Shown here: positions 17,012 through 26,352 of the stretch, piece after piece | How positions within the stretch are numbered: position 1 is the first letter of the stretch | Layout of the letters: each line of letters starts with the position of its first letter | From: Elusimicrobiota bacterium | GTDB taxonomy: Bacteria > Elusimicrobiota > Elusimicrobia > UBA1565 > UBA9628 | NCBI GenBank assembly: GCA_023700845.1 | Contig: JAMPYD010000003.1 | Location: 1 to 38,171, forward strand | Reading direction: 5' to 3' | Length of the DNA stretch: 38,171 nt | The notes under the pieces: generated by a model | Told to the model about the DNA's origin: nothing | The model's database searches: none | What the model saw: the letters and a program-made list of their open reading frames with translations, nothing else | Position numbers and translations under genes: made by a program

Positions 17012-18745
17012 ATGAGCCACGATCCCCATGGCAGCGCCGAGCACCACCCCCTGACGTTCTGGGAGCGCTACGTCTTCTCCGTCGACCACAAGGTCATCGG
17101 CCTGCAGTACCTGATCACCTCGTTCATCTTCCTGCTCGTGGGCTTCGCCCTGATGGGGCTGATGCGCTGGCAGCTCGCGTGGCCGGGCACGCCGATCCCG
17201 TTTTTCGGCGGCCTGTTCCCCGCCGACCTGGCGCCGAATGGGGTCATGAGCGGTGAATTTTATAACTCGCTCGGCGCGATGCACGGCACCATCATGGTGT
17301 TCCTCGGGGTCGTGCCGCTCGCGGTCGGCGCCTACGGCAACTACGTCCTTCCGCTCCAGATCGGAGCGCCGGACATGGCGTTCCCGCGCATGAACATGAT
17401 GTCTTACTGGACCTACCTGCCCGGCGGCATCCTGATGCTGGCGTCGTTCCTGATGCCCGGCGGCGCGGCCCAGTCCGGCTGGACCTCCTACCCGCCCCTG
17501 TCCATCATCAACCCCGGCCAGACGGTGTGGCTGCTGTCGATGGTCATCCTGATCACCTCCTCGCTGCTCGGCGCGATCAACTTCCTGGTCACGACGATCA
17601 ACATGCGCGCGCCCGGGATGAGCCTTTGGCGCATGCCGGTGTTCGTGTGGGCGCAGTTCGTCACGTCGGTCCTGCTCCTGCTCGCGTTCCCCCCGCTCGA
17701 GGCGGCCTCGATCCTGCAGCTGATGGACCGGGTGTTCCACACGAGCTTCTACATGCCCAAGGACCTCGTCATCCTCGGCCAGGCGTACGCGGGCTCCGGC
17801 GGCGGGCAGCCCCTGCTGTGGCAGCACCTGTTCTGGTTCCTGGCGCACCCCGAGGTCTACGTCCTCGTGCTGCCGCCCATGGGCATCGTCGCCGAGATCA
17901 TCGCCAACAACACGCGCAAGCCGCTGCACGGCTACAAGACCCTGGTGCTCTCGATGGTCGCCATCGGCGTGATGAGCTTCATGGTCTGGGCCCACCACAT
18001 GTTCATCTCCGGCATGAGCGCCTCGCTGAGCAACTTCTTCCTGGTGACCACGATGATCATCTCCGTGCCGTCGGTCGCGATCCTGACCTGCCTCATCTTC
18101 TCGCTGAAGGGCGGCGCGATCCGCTACAACGTCCCGATGGCGTTCGCGCTCGCGTTCCTGCCGCTGTTCGGCATCGGCGGCCTGACGGGGCTGCCGCTGG
18201 GCCTGACCGTGACGGACATCTACCTGCACGACACCTATTACGTGATCGGCCACTTCCACTTCGTCGTCGTCACGGGCTCGATCATCGCGCTGATGGGCGG
18301 GACCTACTACTGGTTCCCGAAGTGGTACGGGCGCAAGATGAACGACAAGCTCGGGTGGATCCACTTCTGGGGCTCGGTGATCACGATGTGCGGCATCTTC
18401 GGACCGATGCTGTTCATGGGAATGGGCGGCGCGTCGCGCCGGCTGTACGACCCGACGGCGCAGCTGCACAACCTCCCGGTGCAGGGCTGGAACGTGGTGG
18501 CGACCTATTCGGCCTACCTCCTGGCGGCCTTCCAGCTTCCGTTCATCTACAACTTCTTCAACAGCATGTGGCGCGGCGAGAAGACGCCGGAGAACCCGTG
18601 GCAGGCCACGACCCTCGAGTGGGCGTGCCCGTCGCCGCCCCCGCACGGCAACTTCGAGAAGACGCCGACGGTATACCGCGGCCCGTACGAGTATTCCGTC
18701 CCCGGACGCAAGGACGACTTCTGGATGCAGTCGGACAAGAACTAA
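17012..18745 (+). CDS. coxA: Cytochrome c oxidase subunit I
   Basis: FWFLAHPEVYVLVLPPMG, WAHHMFISGM, HDTYYVIGHFHFV. Confidence 0.98.
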   Translation: MSHDPHGSAEHHPLTFWERYVFSVDHKVIGLQYLITSFIFLLVGFALMGLMRWQLAWPGTPIPFFGGLFPADLAPNGVMSGEFYNSLGAMHGTIMVFLGVVPLAVGAYGNYVLPLQIGAPDMAFPRMNMMSYWTYLPGGILMLASFLMPGGAAQSGWTSYPPLSIINPGQTVWLLSMVILITSSLLGAINFLVTTINMRAPGMSLWRMPVFVWAQFVTSVLLLLAFPPLEAASILQLMDRVFHTSFYMPKDLVILGQAYAGSGGGQPLLWQHLFWFLAHPEVYVLVLPPMGIVAEIIANNTRKPLHGYKTLVLSMVAIGVMSFMVWAHHMFISGMSASLSNFFLVTTMIISVPSVAILTCLIFSLKGGAIRYNVPMAFALAFLPLFGIGGLTGLPLGLTVTDIYLHDTYYVIGHFHFVVVTGSIIALMGGTYYWFPKWYGRKMNDKLGWIHFWGSVITMCGIFGPMLFMGMGGASRRLYDPTAQLHNLPVQGWNVVATYSAYLLAAFQLPFIYNFFNSMWRGEKTPENPWQATTLEWACPSPPPHGNFEKTPTVYRGPYEYSVPGRKDDFWMQSDKN

Positions 18746-18746
18746 C

Positions 18747-19352
18747 ATGAGCCAAGCCCAAAACCCCGCCGCGATCATGAACAATCAGGACACGCACAGC
18801 GGCGTCACGAACGCGAAGCTCGGAGTGTGGCTGTTCCTCGCCTCCGAGATCATGCTGTTCGCGACGCTGTTCACGAGCTACATCGTCCTGCGCATGGCCT
18901 CGACCTCCTGGCCGTGGGGCTGGGACGTGCTCAACGTGCCTCTGGCCACGCTGAACACCGTCATCCTCATCTCCTCGTCGGTGACCATCGTGATGGCCTA
19001 CGCGAAGGCCTACGACAAGGACAAGGGCGGCTTCCAGAAATGGATGGCGGCGACCATCCTGCTGTCGCTGGGGTTCCTCGTCGTCAAGGGCTTCGAGTAC
19101 GGCCACGAGTTCGGGCTCGGCATCGGGCCGCACACGAGCGTCTTTTACGCGATATACTTCACGATGACGGGCCTGCACGGCATCCACATCCTCGGGGGCA
19201 TCGCGGTCAACGCCGGGCTGCTGTACATGAGCACGGTGGACGGCCATTGGAGGAACCCGCTGTTCCTCGGACGCGTCGAAGGAGCCGGCCTGTACTGGCA
19301 CTTCGTCGACATCGTCTGGATATTCCTGTTCCCGGCGCTGTACCTGCTCTAG
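18747..19352 (+). CDS. coxC: Cytochrome c oxidase subunit III
   Basis: KLGVWLFLASEIMLFATLFTSYIVLR, TGLHGIHILGG, YWHFVDIVWIFLFPALYLL. Confidence 0.97.
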   Translation: MSQAQNPAAIMNNQDTHSGVTNAKLGVWLFLASEIMLFATLFTSYIVLRMASTSWPWGWDVLNVPLATLNTVILISSSVTIVMAYAKAYDKDKGGFQKWMAATILLSLGFLVVKGFEYGHEFGLGIGPHTSVFYAIYFTMTGLHGIHILGGIAVNAGLLYMSTVDGHWRNPLFLGRVEGAGLYWHFVDIVWIFLFPALYLL

Positions 19353-19360
19353 GAGGAGAC

Positions 19361-19771
19361 ATGTCCGCTGATACCGACGCCGCCAAGCACGACGAGCACC
19401 GCCCGAACGTGGCGCTGTACGTCAAGGTCTTCGCCGCGCTGATGGTGCTCACCTTGGTCACCGTCGCGATCTCGAAGATCCATCTCCCCCCCGCCCAGGC
19501 GGTCGCCCTAGGGCTGTTCGTGGCCCTGATCAAGGCGGGCCTCGTCGGCGCGCTGTTCATGCACCTGTGGGGCGAGAACAAGCTCATCCATAAGGCGCTG
19601 TGGATCACCGTCGGCTTCGCGGTGGTCCTGATCCTGCCCATCATCGACTTCGTCCTGATCTCCGGACGCAGCACGAGCCCGATGGCGGTCGCCGACCAGC
19701 ATCCCGCCGGCCACGACACCGACAAGGACAAGGCCGGCGAAGCGGCCGAGCCGATGAAGGCGGGGCACTGA
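19361..19771 (+). CDS. Cytochrome c oxidase subunit IV family protein
   Basis: KVFAALMVLTLVTVAIS...ALIKAGLVGALFMHLWGE; GGAGGAG before ATG 19361. Confidence 0.88.
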   Translation: MSADTDAAKHDEHRPNVALYVKVFAALMVLTLVTVAISKIHLPPAQAVALGLFVALIKAGLVGALFMHLWGENKLIHKALWITVGFAVVLILPIIDFVLISGRSTSPMAVADQHPAGHDTDKDKAGEAAEPMKAGH

Positions 19772-19772
19772 T

Positions 19773-19967
19773 ATGTCGCTCAAGATCTTCCACCGGTTCT
19801 TCGTCGTGCTGTGCCTGTTCCTGTTCGCCTTCACCGGCTACTGGGCCGCGGGCGGCAACGCGACGGCGCTCGTGACGCCCTGGCTCGTGTGGGCCAGCGC
19901 CGCCGGCGCGGCCGCCGTCACGGGCTACTTCGTCTGGCACGTCCGCAGGGTCCGCCTGCCCGCATGA
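19773..19967 (+). CDS. Small two-TM protein in cox operon, unknown
   Basis: 64 aa, two hydrophobic segments, tight operon spacing (ATGA overlap with next gene). Confidence 0.65.
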   Translation: MSLKIFHRFFVVLCLFLFAFTGYWAAGGNATALVTPWLVWASAAGAAAVTGYFVWHVRRVRLPA

Positions 19968-20185
19968 GAGCTCTCGGGGCCGCCTCCTTGCTCGCCGCGC
20001 TGCCCGGCTCGGCCGCGGCCTGCGCGGTGTGCTTCGGCGGCTCCGCCGCGAACAAGGGCCTCCTCGACGGCATCTGGTGGGGCATCGTCGTGCTCCTGAC
20101 GGTCACGATGTTCATGGTCGGCGGCATCGGCTGGCTCCTGTACAAGGTCGAGAAGGACCGCCCCGCGGACGAGCACGGAGGATGA
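19964..20185 (+). CDS. Small CxxC membrane protein in cox operon
   Basis: MRALGAASLLAALPGSAAACAVCFGGSAANKGLLDGIWWGIVVLLTVTMFMVGGIGWLLYKVEKD. Confidence 0.75.
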   Translation: MRALGAASLLAALPGSAAACAVCFGGSAANKGLLDGIWWGIVVLLTVTMFMVGGIGWLLYKVEKDRPADEHGG

Positions 20186-21066
20186 ACACCTTGGCCGCGC
20201 GACCGGCTCGCCTGACCGCACGCCCCGCCTCGGGAGACGCGCCGTTCACCTCATGGTCCAAGGCCACGGCCGCCTCCGCTTTCTTCCTGTTGTTCGCGGG
20301 CGGGATGGTGACCTCGACGGGCTCCGGCCTCGCGGTCCCCGACTGGCCCCTCTCCTTCGGCGGCATGAACCCGCCCATGGTCGGCGGCATCTTCTACGAG
20401 CACGGCCACCGGCTGATCGCCGGCGCCGTTGCCGTCATGACGTTGATATCGCTGGGGCTCTCTCGCCGTCCCGGTGTGCCCTCGGGCGCCCGGACCGCGA
20501 CGTTCATCGCCTCGGGCGGGATACTCCTCCAAGCCCTCCTCGGGGGCTTGACGGTCCTGCTCAAGCTCCCGCCGGCCGTTTCTATCTCCCACGCCTGCCT
20601 CGGCCAGGCCGTCTTCCTCGTACTGCTGTCCGCCGTCGTCCTCTCGGTTCCCGGGACGACGTTCGGGCCCGGCTATTCCCGCGTCTTCAAGTTCGCCGTT
20701 CTGGGCCTCGGCGCCGCCTATCTCCAGCTGGCGCTCGGCGCGCTCGTCAAGCACACCGGCCAGGGCCTGGGCTGGCATATCCTGTGGGCAAGCACCGTTG
20801 CCGTTCTGGCCGTACTGGCCTGCTTCACCGCTTTCCGTTCCCGCGCCGCGGTCCTCAAAGGTCCTGCGCTTCTCCTCGCCGTCGCCGTGCCTCTGCAGGT
20901 AGCCCTGGGGCTTTTCGCCATGCTCGTGCGCGTGGACTCGACCGTCGTCCTCGGCTTCCGGGAGGCCGCCCTGTGGCGCACCGCCCATCTCTCCGGCGGC
21001 GCGCTGACCATGGCCGCCTTCCTGCTCCTGGCCCTGCGTTCGCGCCGGACCGCGGAGGCGCCGTGA
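20182..21066 (+). CDS. ctaA: Heme A synthase (COX15/CtaA family)
   Basis: GGMVTSTGSGLAVPDWPLSFGG...EHGHRLIAGAVAV; four conserved-looking His regions, position before ctaB. Confidence 0.92.
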   Translation: MNTLAARPARLTARPASGDAPFTSWSKATAASAFFLLFAGGMVTSTGSGLAVPDWPLSFGGMNPPMVGGIFYEHGHRLIAGAVAVMTLISLGLSRRPGVPSGARTATFIASGGILLQALLGGLTVLLKLPPAVSISHACLGQAVFLVLLSAVVLSVPGTTFGPGYSRVFKFAVLGLGAAYLQLALGALVKHTGQGLGWHILWASTVAVLAVLACFTAFRSRAAVLKGPALLLAVAVPLQVALGLFAMLVRVDSTVVLGFREAALWRTAHLSGGALTMAAFLLLALRSRRTAEAP

Positions 21067-21902
21067 AGGATTACCTCCAGCTGGCCAAGCCCCGCATCGC
21101 CTTGATGGTGGCCTTGACCGTCTGGCTCGGCTGGGCGCTGGCCGGAGGCGAGGCGACGCTGTCCCTCCTCCTCGTCGCCGTCGGTTCGTCGTTGGCGGCC
21201 GCCGCCTGCGGGGCGCTCAACCAGCGCCTGGAGATCGTCGAGGACGGGCTGATGAACCGCACCCGCAACCGCCCCCTGCCGACGGGGAGGGTCTCCCCTC
21301 GCGCCGCCCTCGTCTTCGGCCTCGTCCTCGCCGCGGCCGGCCCGGCGTTGGTCTGGGCCGCGGGCGGAGCCCTGGCGGGCGCGCTCACGATCGCCACCAT
21401 CGTCCTCTACGTCCTCGTCTACACCCCGCTCAAGAAGGTCACGCCGCAGACCACCTGGATCGGCGCCGCCGCGGGCGCCACCTCTCCTCTCATCGGCTGG
21501 GTGGCCGCGGGCGGCCCGCTCGACGCGCGCGCCTTCACCTTGTTCGCGATCCAATTCCTGTGGCAGATCCCGCATTTCCTCGCGCTGTTCTGGATCTACC
21601 GCGAGGACTACGCGCGCGCCGGCTTCAAGGTGATGCCCGTCGTGCACCCGAGCGGCGGCACCACCGCCATCCAGATCGCCGTCCACTCCTTCACCTTGCT
21701 GCCGGCCACCATCGCGCCCTCTCTCGTCGGCCTGGCGGGACCGGGCTACGCGATCGGCGCCTTCGCCGTCTCCGGCTCCTTCCTCCTGCTCGGCCTGCGC
21801 GCGAGCTGGACGATGACCGTCGCCGACAACCGCCGGCTGTTCCTGGCCTCTCTCGCTTTTCTTCCTCTCATCTTCGGCATGATGCTCTTCGGAGGCGTCT
21901 GA
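21063..21902 (+). CDS. ctaB: Protoheme IX farnesyltransferase
   Basis: YLQLAKPRIALMV, NQRLEIVEDGLMNRTRNRPLPTGRV, YTPLKKVTPQTTWIGAAAGATSPLIGW; GTG start. Confidence 0.95.
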   Translation: MKDYLQLAKPRIALMVALTVWLGWALAGGEATLSLLLVAVGSSLAAAACGALNQRLEIVEDGLMNRTRNRPLPTGRVSPRAALVFGLVLAAAGPALVWAAGGALAGALTIATIVLYVLVYTPLKKVTPQTTWIGAAAGATSPLIGWVAAGGPLDARAFTLFAIQFLWQIPHFLALFWIYREDYARAGFKVMPVVHPSGGTTAIQIAVHSFTLLPATIAPSLVGLAGPGYAIGAFAVSGSFLLLGLRASWTMTVADNRRLFLASLAFLPLIFGMMLFGGV

Positions 21903-21903
21903 C

Positions 21904-22602
21904 ATGAACCGCTGGCTTATACCCGCCCTGCTCCTCTGCCTCGCCGCCTGCTCCCCGCAGGCCGACCTCGCCGACCCCGTCGCCCGCGGCGAGCGGGACT
22001 TCAACGGCCTCGGCTGCGTGAAATGCCACGTCGTCGGCGACGTCGGCAACGACTGGGGCCCCGACCTCACCAACCTCGGCTTCCGCAAGTCCGCGGACTG
22101 GATCGATCATTGGCTCAAGGACCCTCACGCCTGGAACCCGAAGACGGTCATGCCAAACTTCAACCTGAAGGACAAGACCCGCGCCGACCTCGTCGCCTAT
22201 CTGTCCGCGCAGAAGGGACAGGCCTGGAAGGTCAAGCCGTGGGAGACCGAGGCCGCGAAGGCCCTGCCCGCGCCCGAGCGCGGCCGCATCCTCTTCAACT
22301 CCGTCGGCTGCGTGTCCTGCCACGCGAAGGACGGCTACGGCGGCTACCCGAACAACAACGTGGCCGGCGGCCTGATCAGCTCGCTGAGCAAGGTCACCGA
22401 GGGCTACAGCAAGACCGAGCTGCACGACAAGATCAAGCACGGCGCGGTGCCCATCCCGAGCGACTCGAAGGCGCCGGCGCCCATGCTCCAGATGCCGAAG
22501 TGGGGCGACCAGCTCAGCGCCAAGGAGATCGACCTCGTCGTCGAGTATCTGTACTCCTTGGCCCCGAAGAGCACGGGCCCGGCCTCCAAGGACGACTTCT
22601 AG
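21904..22602 (+). CDS. Diheme c-type cytochrome lipoprotein
   Basis: Lipobox LAAC; CVKCHV and CVSCHA; GGYPNNNVAGGL shared with 13634 gene. Confidence 0.92.
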   Translation: MNRWLIPALLLCLAACSPQADLADPVARGERDFNGLGCVKCHVVGDVGNDWGPDLTNLGFRKSADWIDHWLKDPHAWNPKTVMPNFNLKDKTRADLVAYLSAQKGQAWKVKPWETEAAKALPAPERGRILFNSVGCVSCHAKDGYGGYPNNNVAGGLISSLSKVTEGYSKTELHDKIKHGAVPIPSDSKAPAPMLQMPKWGDQLSAKEIDLVVEYLYSLAPKSTGPASKDDF

Positions 22603-22618
22603 CCAAGCCCAGGAAGGA

Positions 22619-22650
22619 CCCCGCCCCTCATATGAGGGGCGGGGTTTTTT
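22619..22650 (+). terminator. Intrinsic terminator of cox operon
   Basis: Perfect 26-bp palindrome CCCCGCCCCTCATATGAGGGGCGGGG followed by TTTTTT. Confidence 0.93.
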
Positions 22651-23869
22651 ATTTGGCGAGGCGCTTGCGCAGGGCGTCGACGTAGGCGTTGGGCCCCAGG
22701 GCCCGCAGCGCGGGCGTGTCCTGGCGCGCGAACACCTTGCGCGCGCGCGCGGCGCGGCCGGCGGCGAGCTCGGCCTCGATGACGGCCCACTGATCGCTCG
22801 GCCAGTCCTCGAGGCCTCCCGGCGAGCGCAGGACCTTCCCGTCGCGCACGAAACGCGTCCAGATGAAGTCGAGGGTGCGGCGCGCGTGGGCCTTCTGCGC
22901 GGGCGTGGCCGCCGGCGAGAGCAGGACGGCGCGGGCCATGTCGGCGTTGGGCCCCGAGAACAGGCGCCGGTCGACCTCGGGCAGGCCCGACGCGCGGCGT
23001 CCGGCGTCGTCCTTGGCGAAGTAGGAGGCCCCCTCCTCGACGCGCCCATCGGCCAGGGCGACCTCGCCCATGACCGAGGAGGCGTAGCCGCCGCCGGGCA
23101 AAGACATGAAGGCCTCCACGAAGCGCAGGACGGACGCGGCGCGCGCGGCGTCCGTGGACAGGACGACGGCCGCCTGATCGGCGAGCGTCTTGGCGTGCTC
23201 CGCCGGGGAACGGTGGACTCCGCCCCACACCGCGTCGTCGGGGCCCGGCGCGGGCTCGGGCCGCCGCCGGACGGCCTCGAGCCGCCGCCGGGCGTCGGCC
23301 GCGAACCCGTCGGCCTTGGCGGGGTCCTCCTTCACCGTGCGCGCGATCAGGCTCGCCCACGGCAGCAGCAGCTTGGACGTCAGACGCGCCGCGCCCGCCA
23401 GCTCCCGCCCGTCGGGATGGACCAAGGCCGTCGTCGGCCAGGCCCCCACGCCGTACATGAAGGCCAGGTCGGGCCGCTCGTCGACGTCGGCCCGCGTCGC
23501 CACCAGGTTCTCGGCGATCCACTTCGCCGTCTTCGGGTCCGCGTAGGCCGTCTCCTCCATGACCCGCGCCTCCCGCGACCACACGGGAGCCAGGTGAAGC
23601 AGCACGAGCCTGTCCTGAGCCTTCGCCCGCGCCAGCGCGCCGGGGTAGAACTCGGAGAATTCCACGAGCATCCGCGACGGCGTCCTGTACGCGGGCGCAT
23701 TACCGCGCCCCCACCCCCCCGTCATCCATGAAGGGAAAACGCCGGGGCTGATCGCGATGAGACCGGCGGCCAACGCGCAGACGGACATGATCGCGCCGAG
23801 GATCATCATGACAAGCGCATGAGTGCGTTTGGATTTGAGTTTTTGTTCTTCCGTTCGGTTGTCGGCCAT
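22649..23869 (-). CDS. Membrane-anchored thioredoxin-like (DUF255-like) protein lacking CxxC
   Basis: N-terminal TM; ALARAKAQDRLVLLHLAPVWSREARVMEETAYADPKTAKWIAENLVATRADVDERPDLAFMYGVGAWPTTALVHPDG aligns by eye with the neighbouring YyaL N-terminal domain. Confidence 0.7.
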   Translation of the reverse strand: MADNRTEEQKLKSKRTHALVMMILGAIMSVCALAAGLIAISPGVFPSWMTGGWGRGNAPAYRTPSRMLVEFSEFYPGALARAKAQDRLVLLHLAPVWSREARVMEETAYADPKTAKWIAENLVATRADVDERPDLAFMYGVGAWPTTALVHPDGRELAGAARLTSKLLLPWASLIARTVKEDPAKADGFAADARRRLEAVRRRPEPAPGPDDAVWGGVHRSPAEHAKTLADQAAVVLSTDAARAASVLRFVEAFMSLPGGGYASSVMGEVALADGRVEEGASYFAKDDAGRRASGLPEVDRRLFSGPNADMARAVLLSPAATPAQKAHARRTLDFIWTRFVRDGKVLRSPGGLEDWPSDQWAVIEAELAAGRAARARKVFARQDTPALRALGPNAYVDALRKRLAK

Positions 23870-23872
23870 GAA

Positions 23873-25936
23873 TCAGTCCATCCTCCGGCGCAATTCCTGG
23901 GGGTCTTCGATAGGAAGCCCGCACGCGTGTTCCACGCATAGGTAGGCTCGTGCTTTGGTCCCTTCAGCGAACTCCTTGACGATCGGTACGATCGTCGATA
24001 ACGCCGCCTTATCGGCTCGTCGATAGGCGGCGAAAACGAGTCCCGGTCCAAGCTTCTCCCGGGCGACGCCGACAAGTTCCTTTCCCCCGGGCAGATCCAT
24101 GTCGGAGATGATCAAAGTCGTCTTCTTCCCGACCGCTCTGTCCCAAGCGGCCAAAAGAAAGGGCATCGCGAGCGGCCGCGAAGTTAAGGAAGCCCCGAAC
24201 CGTTCCAATGTCTCGTCCGCGAAGCGCCGAAACTCCTCGCGGCCCGTCAGATCATAAAGCCGCAAGCAAACGTCGGCCATCACCGAGCTCGGCGCCGGTT
24301 CCACTCCGTCGTGATCCTCTATCGCCCGCGTGAAAAGTTCGCCGCCGTCATTCTGTCCCGTCTGAAAGAGCCCCCCGCCGTCCGCCGCGAAGCGGCGAAT
24401 GGTTTCCATCGCGAGGTCGTTCGCCCAAACGAGATGGCCGGGCTTGAACGAGGCCTCGTACAGCCCCAGCATCCCGTACGCCATGTTCGCATAATCATCC
24501 GCCATGCCGTTGACCGCTTTCTCCCCGTCGCGCCATCGTCGCCATAAGGCTTTCCCGTCGGGCGACGATAATTCGCGGCGGACGAAGTCCGCGGCGCCCT
24601 CGGCGAGCGCCAGATACGTTCCGTTGCCGGTCGCGCCGAAGGCGCGAGCCAGCCCCGCGATCGCGAGCCCGTTCCACGAAGTCAATATCTTGTCGTCCAG
24701 CGAAGGCCGCGGCCGCTTCGCCCGTTCCTCGAACAGCTTGGCCCGCATGACGCCCGCCGTCTTTTCGTCGAGCGCCCCCGGATCCTTCTCGTACAGCACG
24801 CACTTCCCCTCGAACTCCCCATGCGGGTCCGCGATCGCGTTCGAGCCCTCGACCACGCCGTACCTCGCGCAGACCCCCCCCGCGCCGTTCCCCAAGATCG
24901 CCTCGATCTCGGCCTTCCGCCAAAGATAGAACGCCCCCTCCTTCTTATGCCCATGCGGCTCGTCGTACGGCAGGCTGTCCGCGTCTTCCGCGGACCAGAA
25001 CCCCCCGCCCGGGGCCCTCAGGTCCCTCTCGAGATACCCGATCGTGCGCTCCAAGGCTCGTAAAAGCTCCCCGTCCTTCGACACGTTCACCGCGTCGGCC
25101 AGATTCTCGACCAGCTGCGCGTTGTCGTACAGCATCTTCTCGAAATGCGGCACCCGCCACGCGTGGTCCGTCGAGTACCTCGCGTACCCGCCCCCGAGCT
25201 GATCGAACAGGCCTCCCCGCGTCATCGCCCGCAAGGTCTCCACCGCCATGGTCCGCAGGTCGACGTCCCCGGTCCGCGCGTGACGGCGCAGCAGGAAGCG
25301 GACGTTCGCCGGCATCGGGAACTTGGGCGCCTCGCCGAAGCCGCCGTGCTCCGCGTCGAAGGAAGCGCGCAGGGCGGATTCCGCCGCCTCGAGCGCTCCT
25401 TCCTCCGGGCGCCCGCGCGCCGCGTCCGACGCGGAGGCGTACGCCGTCACCGCGCGCGCGAGCCCCGCGGCGTCGTTCTCGATGTCGGCGCGCCGCTCCT
25501 TCCAGAGCGACGCCAGCCTCTCGAGCAGGCTCGTCCACGACGGGCGCCCGTACCGCGAATCCGGCGGGAAGTAGGTGCCCCCATAGAACGGCTTGAGGTC
25601 CGGCGTGAGGAACACGTTCAGCGGCCAGCCGCCCTGACCCGACATCGCCTGCACAGCGGTCATGTACACCTTGTCGACGTCGGGGCGCTCCTCGCGGTCG
25701 AGCTTCACGCAGACGAAATGCCGGTTCATCACCTCGGCGACGGCGGGGACGGAGAAGCTCTCGTGCTCCATGACGTGGCACCAATGGCAGGTCGAGTAGC
25801 CGACCGACAGCAGGATGGGCTTGTCCTCGGCCTTCGCCCGGGCGAAGGCCTCCGGCCCCCACGGGTACCAGTCGACGGGGTTGTCCTTGTGCTGGAGCAG
25901 GTAAGGGCTCTTCTCGGCGGCGAGGCGGTTGGCCAT
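23873..25936 (-). CDS. YyaL/SSP411-type thioredoxin-domain (DUF255) protein
   Basis: [61 protein letters not shown]. Confidence 0.95.
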   Translation of the reverse strand: MANRLAAEKSPYLLQHKDNPVDWYPWGPEAFARAKAEDKPILLSVGYSTCHWCHVMEHESFSVPAVAEVMNRHFVCVKLDREERPDVDKVYMTAVQAMSGQGGWPLNVFLTPDLKPFYGGTYFPPDSRYGRPSWTSLLERLASLWKERRADIENDAAGLARAVTAYASASDAARGRPEEGALEAAESALRASFDAEHGGFGEAPKFPMPANVRFLLRRHARTGDVDLRTMAVETLRAMTRGGLFDQLGGGYARYSTDHAWRVPHFEKMLYDNAQLVENLADAVNVSKDGELLRALERTIGYLERDLRAPGGGFWSAEDADSLPYDEPHGHKKEGAFYLWRKAEIEAILGNGAGGVCARYGVVEGSNAIADPHGEFEGKCVLYEKDPGALDEKTAGVMRAKLFEERAKRPRPSLDDKILTSWNGLAIAGLARAFGATGNGTYLALAEGAADFVRRELSSPDGKALWRRWRDGEKAVNGMADDYANMAYGMLGLYEASFKPGHLVWANDLAMETIRRFAADGGGLFQTGQNDGGELFTRAIEDHDGVEPAPSSVMADVCLRLYDLTGREEFRRFADETLERFGASLTSRPLAMPFLLAAWDRAVGKKTTLIISDMDLPGGKELVGVAREKLGPGLVFAAYRRADKAALSTIVPIVKEFAEGTKARAYLCVEHACGLPIEDPQELRRRMD

Positions 25937-26307
25937 CAGCGCCCGCCCAGGACCGCGCCGGCCCGGAACAGGGCCAGGCCCGCCGCGACGCTGAACAGGA
26001 CGTAGCCCCCGGCGCGCAGGGGCGCGACGCGCAGGAGGACGTCGAGCTCCAGGATCAAAGCGGAGAAGGTGGTGTAGGCGCCGCAGAAGCCAGTCATGAG
26101 CAGCAGGCGGCCGTTGGGCCCGCCGAAGCCCCGCTTGGCGGCGGCGGCGTCGATGAACCCGATGAGAAGGCAGCCGCTGAGGTTGACGGCCAAGGTCCCC
26201 CACGGCAGCCAGCCCCCGAAAAGGCCGAACAGCCCCGCCGACAGCGCCCACCGCGCCAGCACGCCCGCGGTCCCGCCGGCCAGAAGGGCGCCTATGCTCT
26301 CGATCAT
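25936..26307 (-). CDS. crcB: Fluoride ion transporter CrcB
   Basis: [13 protein letters not shown]...[15 protein letters not shown]...[15 protein letters not shown]. Confidence 0.95.
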   Translation of the reverse strand: MIESIGALLAGGTAGVLARWALSAGLFGLFGGWLPWGTLAVNLSGCLLIGFIDAAAAKRGFGGPNGRLLLMTGFCGAYTTFSALILELDVLLRVAPLRAGGYVLFSVAAGLALFRAGAVLGGR

Positions 26308-26313
26308 GGAGCC

Positions 26314-26347
26314 ATTCTATCATCCCCCGACGGGCCAATGATATAAT
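26314..26347. promoter_or_regulatory. Divergent extended -10 promoters for crcB (-) and radical SAM gene (+)
   Basis: Minus strand TGATAGAAT then GGCTCC-ATG; plus strand TGATATAAT then CGCCC-ATG; start codons only 45 bp apart. Confidence 0.65.
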
Positions 26348-26352
26348 CGCCC

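Noticed and set aside
16043-18784. 913-aa minus-strand ORF antisense to coxB/coxA/coxC
   Set aside because: Shadow ORF of high-GC coding sequence; low-complexity His/Arg/Asp-rich translation and the plus strand encodes clear oxidase subunits.
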